The translations under genes were made by a program, and so were the position numbers. Positions 43,853-51,732 of a DNA stretch of 64,000 nucleotides are shown here, piece after piece (the stretch's first letter is position 1; every line of letters begins with the position of its first letter). The stretch is from Thermodesulfobium narugense DSM 14796 (GTDB lineage Bacteria; Thermodesulfobiota; Thermodesulfobiia; Thermodesulfobiales; Thermodesulfobiaceae). The stretch spans positions 1,747,421-1,811,420 of the forward strand of contig NC_015499.1 in the NCBI RefSeq assembly GCF_000212395.1, written 5' to 3'. The notes beneath the pieces were generated by a model. The model was not told the origin of the DNA. It saw nothing but the letters and a program-made list of their open reading frames with translations, and ran no database searches.

Positions 43853-45136
43853 ATGCCTAGAGAAGATAAGCAAAAGATTTTAAAATTTTTAAAGATAATT
43901 AACTTAGAAAAAGGGATTAATACAAAAGAAAATCTCATTAATATTTTTGGCTCAAGAGGAAGTCTGGAAAACATTCTTAGGAAAATTAGAAAAATTAGAC
44001 TAGAATCTGAAAAAGCCCCATTTATCTTACAAAAATCAAAAAAGTACTTATATGTTCCTAATTCTGCACTCGATGAATACTTAACTGTTCTTATGTCAGG
44101 TCAAGTAAAAAAAATAGAAGCTATAAGATATGCAAAGATAATAGAATTTCTAAAAAAAAAGAAACTAACTATTGAAGATATAACAGAAGGGCTTAACAAT
44201 GTTACATCTCACACCAAAAATTGTCCTATAGAAATTAGAACTACAAGAAATTATCTTAATTTATTAGTAAAAGATGGATTTATTGAAAAGTTAAAATCTA
44301 ATAGGTTAGTTTTATATAATCTAAAAAAAGGAATAGATTCTTTAGATGAAAATATATTAATAAAACTTTATCTATTCTTAGATTTTTTCACTAAAACAGG
44401 AATTTCAATCACAAGAAGTTTAATAATTAAATACATAATAGAAAAAAGAATTAACAATAAAAAATTGAAAAAATTGAAAGAAACAATTAATTACAAGCAT
44501 TCAAGAATAGTTAGGCTATTTGATGACTTAATTTTACTCTATTTATTAGAAATTTTACAAAGCAAAAAGATTTATGAATTAGAATTAGCTTTATATTCAA
44601 AATCAAAAAGTTCAGGCATAAAGAATATCAAAGTCATGCCATTTTGTTTAATTTTCGATTATCGACTTGCAAGATGGTATCTAATAGCAAGTGGGCCCAC
44701 AAAAAAAATTTTAATAGATAGCATACTTGATATTAAAAAAGTTAATGTTTCAAAAACTCTGTCGAATGACGAATTTAATAAAAGATTTAATGCAATAAAA
44801 AAAACGTGGCTAGTCGAAGAAGATTCTGTTGAAAAAGAAGTTGAGCTAAAATTTTATTTTGAAAACACTTCAAATTCTGAGAATTTTATATTAAAGAGAG
44901 TAACGAAAGAGATAGAAAATCCTGATATAAAATTTATTGACAACAATACTTTTATATTAAAAACTTCTGTTAGAGAACTAAAGGAGATCAAACCCTGGAT
45001 AAGAAGTTTTGGCTCGAGTATAGAAGTTTTAAAGCCTGAAAAGTTACAAAATGAGATAGTTAAGGAATTTCAATTTTTAGAATCAGTTTACAGTTCTATA
45101 TTAAAGAAAACAAAGCATGATATCCAAAATATATAA
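43853..45136 (+). CDS. WYL-domain transcriptional regulator 1
   Basis: A 427-residue protein. The N-terminal part is helical and lysine-rich, with winged-helix-like stretches (residues 1-170). A WYL-type beta-barrel follows (about 250-320, with RLARWYLIASGP) and a C-terminal WCX extension (about 330-420). WYL regulators respond to nucleic-acid or nucleotide ligands and often control CRISPR or other defence genes. The ATG at 43853 lacks a good ribosome binding site; an AGAAGGA better fits an upstream 14-codon frame (43839-43883) that overlaps it. The gene is divergent from cas6 and overlaps the second WYL gene by 20 bases. Confidence 0.8.
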   Translation: MPREDKQKILKFLKIINLEKGINTKENLINIFGSRGSLENILRKIRKIRLESEKAPFILQKSKKYLYVPNSALDEYLTVLMSGQVKKIEAIRYAKIIEFLKKKKLTIEDITEGLNNVTSHTKNCPIEIRTTRNYLNLLVKDGFIEKLKSNRLVLYNLKKGIDSLDENILIKLYLFLDFFTKTGISITRSLIIKYIIEKRINNKKLKKLKETINYKHSRIVRLFDDLILLYLLEILQSKKIYELELALYSKSKSSGIKNIKVMPFCLIFDYRLARWYLIASGPTKKILIDSILDIKKVNVSKTLSNDEFNKRFNAIKKTWLVEEDSVEKEVELKFYFENTSNSENFILKRVTKEIENPDIKFIDNNTFILKTSVRELKEIKPWIRSFGSSIEVLKPEKLQNEIVKEFQFLESVYSSILKKTKHDIQNI

Positions 45137-45917
45137 GCTTGAAATTTTAAAAAAAATTAAAGAGTTCACAAACGAAGAGTTTTGGATTTTAGGCAAAGAA
45201 GAGATGAGATGGTTAAATTTCCTTATAGATACTGATGAATCAAAATTTTTCTTCACAAAAGGCGAAATAGATAAATTAAAAAATTTCTTAAGTGATTCCC
45301 AAAAATTTAATTTATCAAAAGTAGTAATAAAAAATAAACCAAAGAGAGATGAAAGGTCCTGGATTTTTTTAGAACCTATTATAAAAGCAATAATTGATTG
45401 TAAAAATATTAAATTAGAGTATCGTACATCAAATTTTGAACAATTTAAATCTATATGTTTTCCTTATAAGATTGAGTTCGAATTCTATAAAAATGAATGG
45501 TACTTACTTTGGTTAAATCTAAGCAATAACAAAAAGATGATGAGAACACCATTTTCTTCTATTATCTTTCTTGAAACAATTGAAAGAGAGATAGATCTTA
45601 GCAAAGAAGCAGTAGAAATCTTTGATGAAAAAAACTTAACTGCACTTTTTAGTGTTGAAAAAAGATATTCTGATGATTTAAAAAGAATCCTTTTGATTCT
45701 AATAGACTTTAACCCAGTATTAAAAAAAGAAAATTCCAAAGAATTCTTGTTTGAAATATCCTTTAAGCCATCAGAAGAGGGTTATCTTCTTCAGCTTTTT
45801 AGATATCTTGGGCAAAGAGCTATTATACTAAAACCTTCAAATCTAGTCGAAAAAATGCTATTAAGCTATAGAAAAAGCTTAGAAAGATATTCAAAAAAAG
45901 ATTTAGAAATTTTTTAA
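45117..45917 (+). CDS. WYL-domain transcriptional regulator 2
   Basis: A 266-residue protein with a central WYL barrel (about 100-165, NEWYLLWLNLSNNKKMMRTPFS) and a C-terminal WCX-like region (about 185-260, ISFKPSEEGYLLQLFRYLG). No N-terminal DNA-binding helix-turn-helix is evident, so it probably acts with regulator 1. The ATG lies inside the end of the upstream gene, so translation is coupled. It is convergent with the TraT-like gene, ending four bases from it. Confidence 0.75.
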   Translation: MISKIYKLEILKKIKEFTNEEFWILGKEEMRWLNFLIDTDESKFFFTKGEIDKLKNFLSDSQKFNLSKVVIKNKPKRDERSWIFLEPIIKAIIDCKNIKLEYRTSNFEQFKSICFPYKIEFEFYKNEWYLLWLNLSNNKKMMRTPFSSIIFLETIEREIDLSKEAVEIFDEKNLTALFSVEKRYSDDLKRILLILIDFNPVLKKENSKEFLFEISFKPSEEGYLLQLFRYLGQRAIILKPSNLVEKMLLSYRKSLERYSKKDLEIF

Positions 45918-45921
45918 AGAT

Positions 45922-46659
45922 TTATGGGAGCAAGTTTGCTATCGCATGAGCCAATTGTTGTCTTAGTACAGGTTCAACATCTTCAAACTTTATATTCGTG
46001 CCAGATGCTTCAGAAACAACTCTATCCCTATAAATAGCCCAATCTTTAACAGTAGAATTGCTTGAAGTCTCTGTAGTAGCAGTTCCTTGAGTTGCATTGG
46101 TAGTAGTTTCAGTCTGTGTACCGGGTTGTCTTTCTTCTAACTGTACATCTACAACCATCATATACTTATCTGAGTTAATAGAATTCCCAATAGCTGCTCC
46201 AGCTAGTGCTCCAATTACGCCACCAGCAATAGTTCCAGTATACTTTCCGCTAGGGTTAAAGGCAGAACCTATAAGAGCTCCACCAAAACCTCCCGCAAGG
46301 GCTCCTTCAGCAGTATAGTCTTTCGTTTCCTTACCTATATAAAGAACGTTTGACATAAGCATAAAATTAGCTTCATCAGGATTATCTGTAATCTTGTATC
46401 CTTCATTAGTTAATTCTGTTACTAATTCCTTCCTAAAATCCAGACCAGTTGCAGTAGAAGTGTTCCTTGCACTTACATATACTATTTTCTTATCAGGTGG
46501 GACAGGCTGTAAGAAAATGCTTGAACTCATCTTGGTGCTAAGAGAAATCTTACCGGATGTAAGACCACTAGAATCCGCATTTGCTACAGCAGTAAAACAA
46601 AATACAGTAATCAAAAATAGAAACAACACACTATTAAACTTTCCAATCTTAAATTTCAT
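45922..46659 (-). CDS. TraT-like secreted protein
   Basis: A 245-residue exported protein. The signal peptide ends near AVANAD; unlike plasmid TraT there is no lipobox cysteine, so it is not an obvious lipoprotein. The TraT hallmark STKMSSSIFLQPVPPDKKIVYV and RNTSTATGLDFRKEL follow, then a glycine zipper (residues 118-160, GGFGGALIGSAFN and GGVIGALAGAAIG) that can span a membrane, and a Thr/Ser/Gln-rich linker. TraT proteins block conjugation and complement; homologues in non-plasmid settings are outer-envelope proteins of unknown role. AGGAGG lies before the start. Confidence 0.82.
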   Translation of the reverse strand: MKFKIGKFNSVLFLFLITVFCFTAVANADSSGLTSGKISLSTKMSSSIFLQPVPPDKKIVYVSARNTSTATGLDFRKELVTELTNEGYKITDNPDEANFMLMSNVLYIGKETKDYTAEGALAGGFGGALIGSAFNPSGKYTGTIAGGVIGALAGAAIGNSINSDKYMMVVDVQLEERQPGTQTETTTNATQGTATTETSSNSTVKDWAIYRDRVVSEASGTNIKFEDVEPVLRQQLAHAIANLLP

Positions 46660-46793
46660 CTAATTCCTCCAAAAATTTTGGCCTAAAAAATCATCATCTT
46701 CTAAAGATAATTATACAGTCTCAATGCTAAGAGTCAATTAAATAATTTTAAACTATAATTAATATAGTTAGTCTAAGTTCTTTTCTTAAAAAA

Positions 46794-47122
46794 TCAGTAG
46801 TGATATCTACATTGGGTAATTAAAATTTTATTATCTTTAACTGTGTGCACGAGTCTATGTTCTATATTTATTCTTCTTGGCCAAAAACTAGATAACTGAA
46901 ATTTAAGAAGTTCTAAGTTACCCATACCTTATAAATAAAACTTTCTTTATGGCTCTTATGAGTTCGTTTATAGGCTCCACAATGCGTTTTTCGTTTTTTT
47001 GCCAAAGAAATAGTCTTCTTATTCTTCTACGAACTATAACTTCTGGATTATAATTTGTTACAACCTTGTCCATTATTTTTGTTAATTTTAGAATTGGCTT
47101 TAGAATAAAATATTGTTTCCAT
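46794..47122 (-). pseudogene. Collapsed YefM-YoeB toxin-antitoxin remnant
   Basis: An ATG after GGAGAGG starts METIFYSKANSK, a YefM antitoxin N-terminus, then a frameshift leads to LTKIMDKVVTNYNPEVIVRR, also antitoxin. This joins by deletion to toxin sequence (LFLWQKNEKRIVEPINELI). A second frameshift then gives the YoeB C-terminus, GMGNLELLKFQLSSFWPRR, with catalytic-region HRLVHTV and the end CRYHY, terminating at 46796. Two frame changes and one deletion make the pair non-functional. The end of a real YoeB is preserved well enough to suggest recent decay. Confidence 0.72.
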
Positions 47123-47151
47123 AAGTTCACCTCTCCTTATAATTAGGTAGG

Positions 47152-47916
47152 TTATTTTCCAATAAAATTATCTTTAGACCACTTGCCCTGCATTATTATA
47201 GTTCCATCTTTCGAATAGTAAGTGCCATAGCCATCTCTGTACCAGTTTACAAAGTTGCCTTCATAATAATTTCCATTCGCCCAAGTATAAATACCTTGGC
47301 CATTGGCAGCATTATTTGAAAAATTCCCAACATAGCTGTCACCGTTTGTCCAAGTAAACTTGCCTCTTCCAGATTCTGTATCATCTACAAAATAGCCTTC
47401 ATACTTGTCACCGTTTGGCCAGGTAAGAGTACCATATCCATTTCTTTTATCATTTTTAAAAGTGCCAACATATTTTGTTCCATCTGACCATGTCAAAGTG
47501 CCCTGTCCTGATTTTAAGTCATCTACAAAATAGCCTTCATACTTGTCACCGTTTGGCCAGGTAAGAGTACCATATCCATTTCTGAAATCGTTCGAAAAAG
47601 AGCCCACATATTTAGTCTTGTCTGGCCAAGTAAAAGTACCTTGTCCTGACATCTTGCCCTCTAACATTGTTCCTTCGTATCTTTCTACTGGTTTAGAATC
47701 CAAATACCACTGCAAAACTCCTTGACCTGTAGCATATCCATTGGCGTCCACGTTTCCGGACCATTTTGGAATCTCTTTGAATTCTGGAGACGAGTCATAG
47801 ACCTTTCCGTTGTCCGTCTGAACATAGACGCCTTCAGCAAAACCAATCGTTTTAAAGAAAGATAGTATACCAAGAACAAATATTGCTAAAATACAAAGCC
47901 TTAAAAATTTCTTCAT
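47152..47916 (-). CDS. Secreted MORN-repeat protein
   Basis: A 254-residue exported protein with a signal peptide (residues 1-28, cleavage near FAEG) and about seven MORN repeats of 23 residues from residue 75 on, of the form YVGTFKNDKRNGYGTLTWPNG. Such repeats form extended beta-meanders. Two blocks of 65 bases are identical (47381-47445 and 47519-47583), so part of the array was duplicated recently. Role unknown; probably an envelope protein. No operon partner. Confidence 0.85.
   Translation of the reverse strand: MKKFLRLCILAIFVLGILSFFKTIGFAEGVYVQTDNGKVYDSSPEFKEIPKWSGNVDANGYATGQGVLQWYLDSKPVERYEGTMLEGKMSGQGTFTWPDKTKYVGSFSNDFRNGYGTLTWPNGDKYEGYFVDDLKSGQGTLTWSDGTKYVGTFKNDKRNGYGTLTWPNGDKYEGYFVDDTESGRGKFTWTNGDSYVGNFSNNAANGQGIYTWANGNYYEGNFVNWYRDGYGTYYSKDGTIIMQGKWSKDNFIGK
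47381..47445 (-). repeat. Internal 65-bp direct repeat, copy 1
   Basis: Identical to 47519-47583, with a 138-base period equal to two MORN units. Confidence 0.85.
47519..47583 (-). repeat. Internal 65-bp direct repeat, copy 2
   Basis: Second copy of the block at 47381-47445 in the MORN gene. Confidence 0.85.
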
Positions 47917-48081
47917 TTTCTCCTCCGTAAAAATTTATTTATTAACAAACTTACTTAACTAAAGTATAGGGTAAAAATAGGAATAACACAATAATATTTT
48001 CAATTTGATTTTTGGAAATTTGCTTTAGTTTATAATAATAATAAAAGAATAATTAAATCATTTTTGAGCCAGGAGAAAAAA

Positions 48082-48801
48082 GTGGAAAAATCTTGTTTAG
48101 AAGAGGGCTTTATAAACGAAGATCATTCAGAACTAACGCCTAGTTTAGAAAATTATCTTCGAACTATATATGATATAAATCAGTCAAAGGGTATTGCCAG
48201 AGTAAGAGACCTTGCAAAGCAACTTAAAGTAAAAACGCCTTCTGCAGTAGCAGCAATTGAATCTTTAAAAAACAAAGGCCTTGTAACTCAAGAAAGATAT
48301 GGTCATATAGAGCTTACAAATAAGGGAAGAGTTCTTGCTCAAAACCTCTCAAGAAGAAAAAATACAATAGTTAACTTCTTGGTACGAATCCTAAGAATAG
48401 AAGAAAGTCTAGCAGAGCAGGACGCCTGTCTTTTAGAACATGACTTCAGCCAAAGTACATTTAGAAAAATGGAAAGAATGATTGCATTCATAGAAATGCT
48501 TGAAGAAAAACATCCAGAAATTTTTGAAGAGTTTAAGAAGTTTATATTCGATAGCGATGAAAAGTTTGAATTAAATGAAACTAAAAGTTTAATTGAACTT
48601 CAAGACGATGAAGAAGCAATCATAGTTCACATTAATCTCGATCAAATTAGCAAAGAAAAATTAGCTATACTCGATCTAAAAAAGGGTTCAAAGATAAAAA
48701 GAATTCAATCCTACAAAGATATAATCAACTTTCAAATCGATGATAATTTTATAGCACTATCTCTAAACGAGTGCAAACACATCTATTGTAAGGCAATATA
48801 A
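48082..48801 (+). CDS. DtxR/MntR-family metal-dependent regulator
   Basis: A 239-residue regulator. The helix-turn-helix lies around residues 35-70 (ARVRDLAKQLKVKTPSAVAAIESLKNKGL), the dimerisation and metal domain follows (EQDACLLEHDFS, with the Cys/Glu/His cluster of the family), and a C-terminal FeoA-like SH3 domain (about 165-239) ends the protein. It should repress iron or manganese uptake genes when the metal is plentiful. GTG at 48082 is chosen, 6 bases after AGGAG; a TTG at 48064 precedes that site. It is convergent with nuoN and separated by a hairpin. Confidence 0.88.
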   Translation: MEKSCLEEGFINEDHSELTPSLENYLRTIYDINQSKGIARVRDLAKQLKVKTPSAVAAIESLKNKGLVTQERYGHIELTNKGRVLAQNLSRRKNTIVNFLVRILRIEESLAEQDACLLEHDFSQSTFRKMERMIAFIEMLEEKHPEIFEEFKKFIFDSDEKFELNETKSLIELQDDEEAIIVHINLDQISKEKLAILDLKKGSKIKRIQSYKDIINFQIDDNFIALSLNECKHIYCKAI

Positions 48802-48838
48802 ATAAGCCGCAAGTTTTTCAAAATCCTTACGGCTTATT
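48801..48838. terminator. Bidirectional hairpin between regulator and nuoN
   Basis: Stem AATAAGCCG with CGGCTTATT (48801-48809 with 48830-48838), extended by AAG/CTT around one mismatch. T-runs are weak on both sides. Confidence 0.55.
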
Positions 48839-48853
48839 ATTAAATATTAAATT

Positions 48854-50230
48854 CTAATGGATAAATATTGAGGGCAAAGTCCCCAATACTATTACTAATA
48901 TCGAAAGGCTTAAAACCAATCCCTTTGTAAAATCGCTCGAAATAACCTCTGTTTCTGCATCTGGCTCCTTCATATACATATTCATTACGATCCTTAGATA
49001 GTAAAATGCGCTTGTAATAGTCATTAAAACAGCAATAATTACCAGCGATGTAAGACCAGCGTTCACAGCTGCCAAAAAGAGCTGAAATTTTGCAATGAAT
49101 CCTACAGTTGGTGGAATTCCTGCAAGAGAGAACATAAATATCATCATTATTCCAGCAAGATACGGATATCTTTTTGCCAGTCCATTATAAGTAGACATGT
49201 CATCACCGTTTTTCAACATAAATACTACGCCAAATGCCCCAAGATTCATAATTGCATAGGCTATCAAATACGTTAATATTGCACTCAGACCTTCTTGGGT
49301 CCCAACAATTATCCCAAGAAGCATATAACCTACATGAGACACAGACGAGAATGCAAGCATTCTCTTTACGTTCTTCTGTGATAGGGCTAAAAGATTACCG
49401 CCAACCATTGTAAATATGGACAAAACAATAAGCACTGTTTTTGGTTCAATCCATATTGGTATCAAACTTCCAATAAAAAATCTACCAAAAGCCAATAATA
49501 AAGCGGTTTTCGGAGCTGTAGCAAGAAATGCTGTTATTGGAGTAGGCGCTCCTTGATAGGTATCCGGTGTCCATGCATGAAATGGTATGACAGAAGACTT
49601 AAAGCTAAAAGTCACAATCACTGCTACAACACCTGCTATAAACATAGGATCTGTTAATACCTTGGTAGAGGATAAAGACTTTGTTATATCGTAGAAATTT
49701 GTAGTGCCTGTAGCGCCATAAATGAGCGCTATGCCATATAGCAAAATAGCAGTTGCAACTGTTCCCATTAGATAATATTTAAGCCCTGCCTCGCTTGAAA
49801 GTTTGTCTTTTCTATAAAAAGAACATAGTATATAAAGTGACAAAGACAAAGTTTCAAGTCCCAAATACAGTATTATCAGGTCTCTTGAACCTATCATAAA
49901 GAGCATCCCAACAACAGAAGTTAATATAAGCGTTAAAAATTCTCCGTAACTGGTATTTGGTATTGCAATGTCATCTATTGAAATCAATATTACGTAAACA
50001 GCTATTAAAATAATGATCCAACTACCTAAAATGTCAAATGAATCTACCGAAAAAGATAAATTAAATATTGCACCATGCAAAGAATACTTCCAAACTCCAG
50101 CAATTAAGAGTCCCAATATTGCAAGAATTGAAAAAGTCCTTCTGTTCTTTATAAAAAGGGCTGAGAGAAAAATAGATATTGAGCACGCAATCAAAAACAG
50201 TTCAGGAGCAATAACTTTAAACATCGTCAT
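48854..50230 (-). CDS. nuoN: Complex I antiporter-like subunit NuoN
   Basis: A 458-residue membrane subunit with 14 predicted helices. GLETLSLSLYIL carries the helix-5 glutamate and SSVIPFHAWTPDTYQGAPTP the helix-7/8 lysine-loop, both part of the proton channel, and RMLAFSSVSHVGYMLLG is the family motif. It pumps protons or sodium in the membrane arm. The ATG at 50230 overlaps the nuoM stop (ATGA). Last gene of the operon. Confidence 0.92.
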   Translation of the reverse strand: MTMFKVIAPELFLIACSISIFLSALFIKNRRTFSILAILGLLIAGVWKYSLHGAIFNLSFSVDSFDILGSWIIILIAVYVILISIDDIAIPNTSYGEFLTLILTSVVGMLFMIGSRDLIILYLGLETLSLSLYILCSFYRKDKLSSEAGLKYYLMGTVATAILLYGIALIYGATGTTNFYDITKSLSSTKVLTDPMFIAGVVAVIVTFSFKSSVIPFHAWTPDTYQGAPTPITAFLATAPKTALLLAFGRFFIGSLIPIWIEPKTVLIVLSIFTMVGGNLLALSQKNVKRMLAFSSVSHVGYMLLGIIVGTQEGLSAILTYLIAYAIMNLGAFGVVFMLKNGDDMSTYNGLAKRYPYLAGIMMIFMFSLAGIPPTVGFIAKFQLFLAAVNAGLTSLVIIAVLMTITSAFYYLRIVMNMYMKEPDAETEVISSDFTKGLVLSLSILVIVLGTLPSIFIH

Positions 50231-51732
50231 CTTAACCACCCCACTAAGGGTAAAGTGTGAGCTATTGTAGTAGAACTAAATTTTGTAGCTATCAAATTGG
50301 ACACAGAAGATTGCATATACGAGGTAAACACCCCTGGCTGAAAACCGATATATAATACCAGTAAAAGTAGTGGTATTAACGTTAATATCTCTCTTGGACC
50401 AAGGTCGTATATTAGATCCTTAATCTTTTCGTTCAAATTGCCATATGCAACCCTATAGTAAAGCCATATCATATAAGTAGTTCCGAGAATTATTCCAATA
50501 ACCGCAAAAGCTCCGAGCGGTATAAACCTTAAGAATGCACCACAAAGAATCAAAAATTCTCCCATAAATGAGTTAGTTCCAGGGAGCCCGATTGCAGCAA
50601 GAGTAAAAAATGTATAAAACAAAATAAATATAGGCAAAGCAGGCTTCAACCCTCCATAGTCAGCAATCTGTCTTGTATGCGTTCTTTCGTAAATCATACC
50701 AACTAGACAAAACAAAGCCCCTGTTACAATTCCGTGATTTATCATCTGCAAAATTCCACCAAGCATTCCTATTTGAGTAAGTGTAAATAAGCCAAGAGTT
50801 ACAAATCCCATATGAGAAACAGATGAATATGCAATAAGCCTTTTAAGATCTGTCTGTTTTAATGTCACAAATGCACCGTACACAATAGCTACCACTGACA
50901 GAACTTGAAGTAGGCTCAAAAACATCAGAGTAGCTTCAGGGAAAAATGGCATAGAAAATCTCAAAAATCCATACGCTCCAAGTTTAAGCAAGACTCCAGC
51001 AAGTATTACGCTACCTGCTGTTGGAGCTTCAGTATGAGCATCCGGAAGCCATGTGTGAAGAGGAAACATAGGAACCTTCACAGCAAAAGCAAGAGTAAAT
51101 GCAATAAACAAGAATATTTGCATGTTTACTGGCAGATTAAGCTTTGTTAACTCAAGGATATCAAAAGTATGTCCGCCTGCAAAATATAATACCAAGATAG
51201 ATACAAGCATCAACACAGAGCCTGCAAAAGTAAACAATACAAATTTAATTGACGCATAAACCCTGTTTGGCCCGCCCCAAACTCCAATTAGTAAAAACAT
51301 AGGGATAAGCATAGCTTCCCAAAAGGCGTAGAAAAGCAAAAGGTCTAAAGATACAAAAACTCCAATCATTGAAGTCTCCATGAGAAGAATCATTATAAAG
51401 AACTCTTTTACCTTTTTGTCTATTGCCTTCCAGGAAACGCTTACGCTTATCACAGTAATAAGAGTTGACAACAAAACGAACAAAACTGATATACCATCTA
51501 CACCTACTGCATATTTTGCGTTTATAAAGGGTATCCATGGATGAACTTCTACAAACTGCATAGAGTGAGAATTCTTATCAAACAAAAACCAGAGAGGAAG
51601 TGAAACAAAAAAGTCTATCAAAGCAAATATTAAAGCAGTAGACTTTATAAGAGTTGAATTTTTCATAAATAGCATAAGAATAGCACCAATTACAGGTATC
51701 AAAAGAACAAGAGACAATATAGGAAAGTTCAC
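50227..51732 (-). CDS. nuoM: Complex I antiporter-like subunit NuoM
   Basis: A 501-residue antiporter-type subunit with 14 helices. MAKVPMFPLHTWLP-type motif is present as KVPMFPLHTWLPDAHTEAPTAG, and the helix-5 region reads LLLFYAFWEAMLIPMF. RLIAYSSVSHMGFVTLG follows. It starts at GTG immediately after the stop of the upstream antiporter gene, with GAGAGGGGGG upstream. Works between NuoN and the MrpD-like subunits in the membrane arm. Confidence 0.93.
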   Translation of the reverse strand: MNFPILSLVLLIPVIGAILMLFMKNSTLIKSTALIFALIDFFVSLPLWFLFDKNSHSMQFVEVHPWIPFINAKYAVGVDGISVLFVLLSTLITVISVSVSWKAIDKKVKEFFIMILLMETSMIGVFVSLDLLLFYAFWEAMLIPMFLLIGVWGGPNRVYASIKFVLFTFAGSVLMLVSILVLYFAGGHTFDILELTKLNLPVNMQIFLFIAFTLAFAVKVPMFPLHTWLPDAHTEAPTAGSVILAGVLLKLGAYGFLRFSMPFFPEATLMFLSLLQVLSVVAIVYGAFVTLKQTDLKRLIAYSSVSHMGFVTLGLFTLTQIGMLGGILQMINHGIVTGALFCLVGMIYERTHTRQIADYGGLKPALPIFILFYTFFTLAAIGLPGTNSFMGEFLILCGAFLRFIPLGAFAVIGIILGTTYMIWLYYRVAYGNLNEKIKDLIYDLGPREILTLIPLLLLVLYIGFQPGVFTSYMQSSVSNLIATKFSSTTIAHTLPLVGWLR

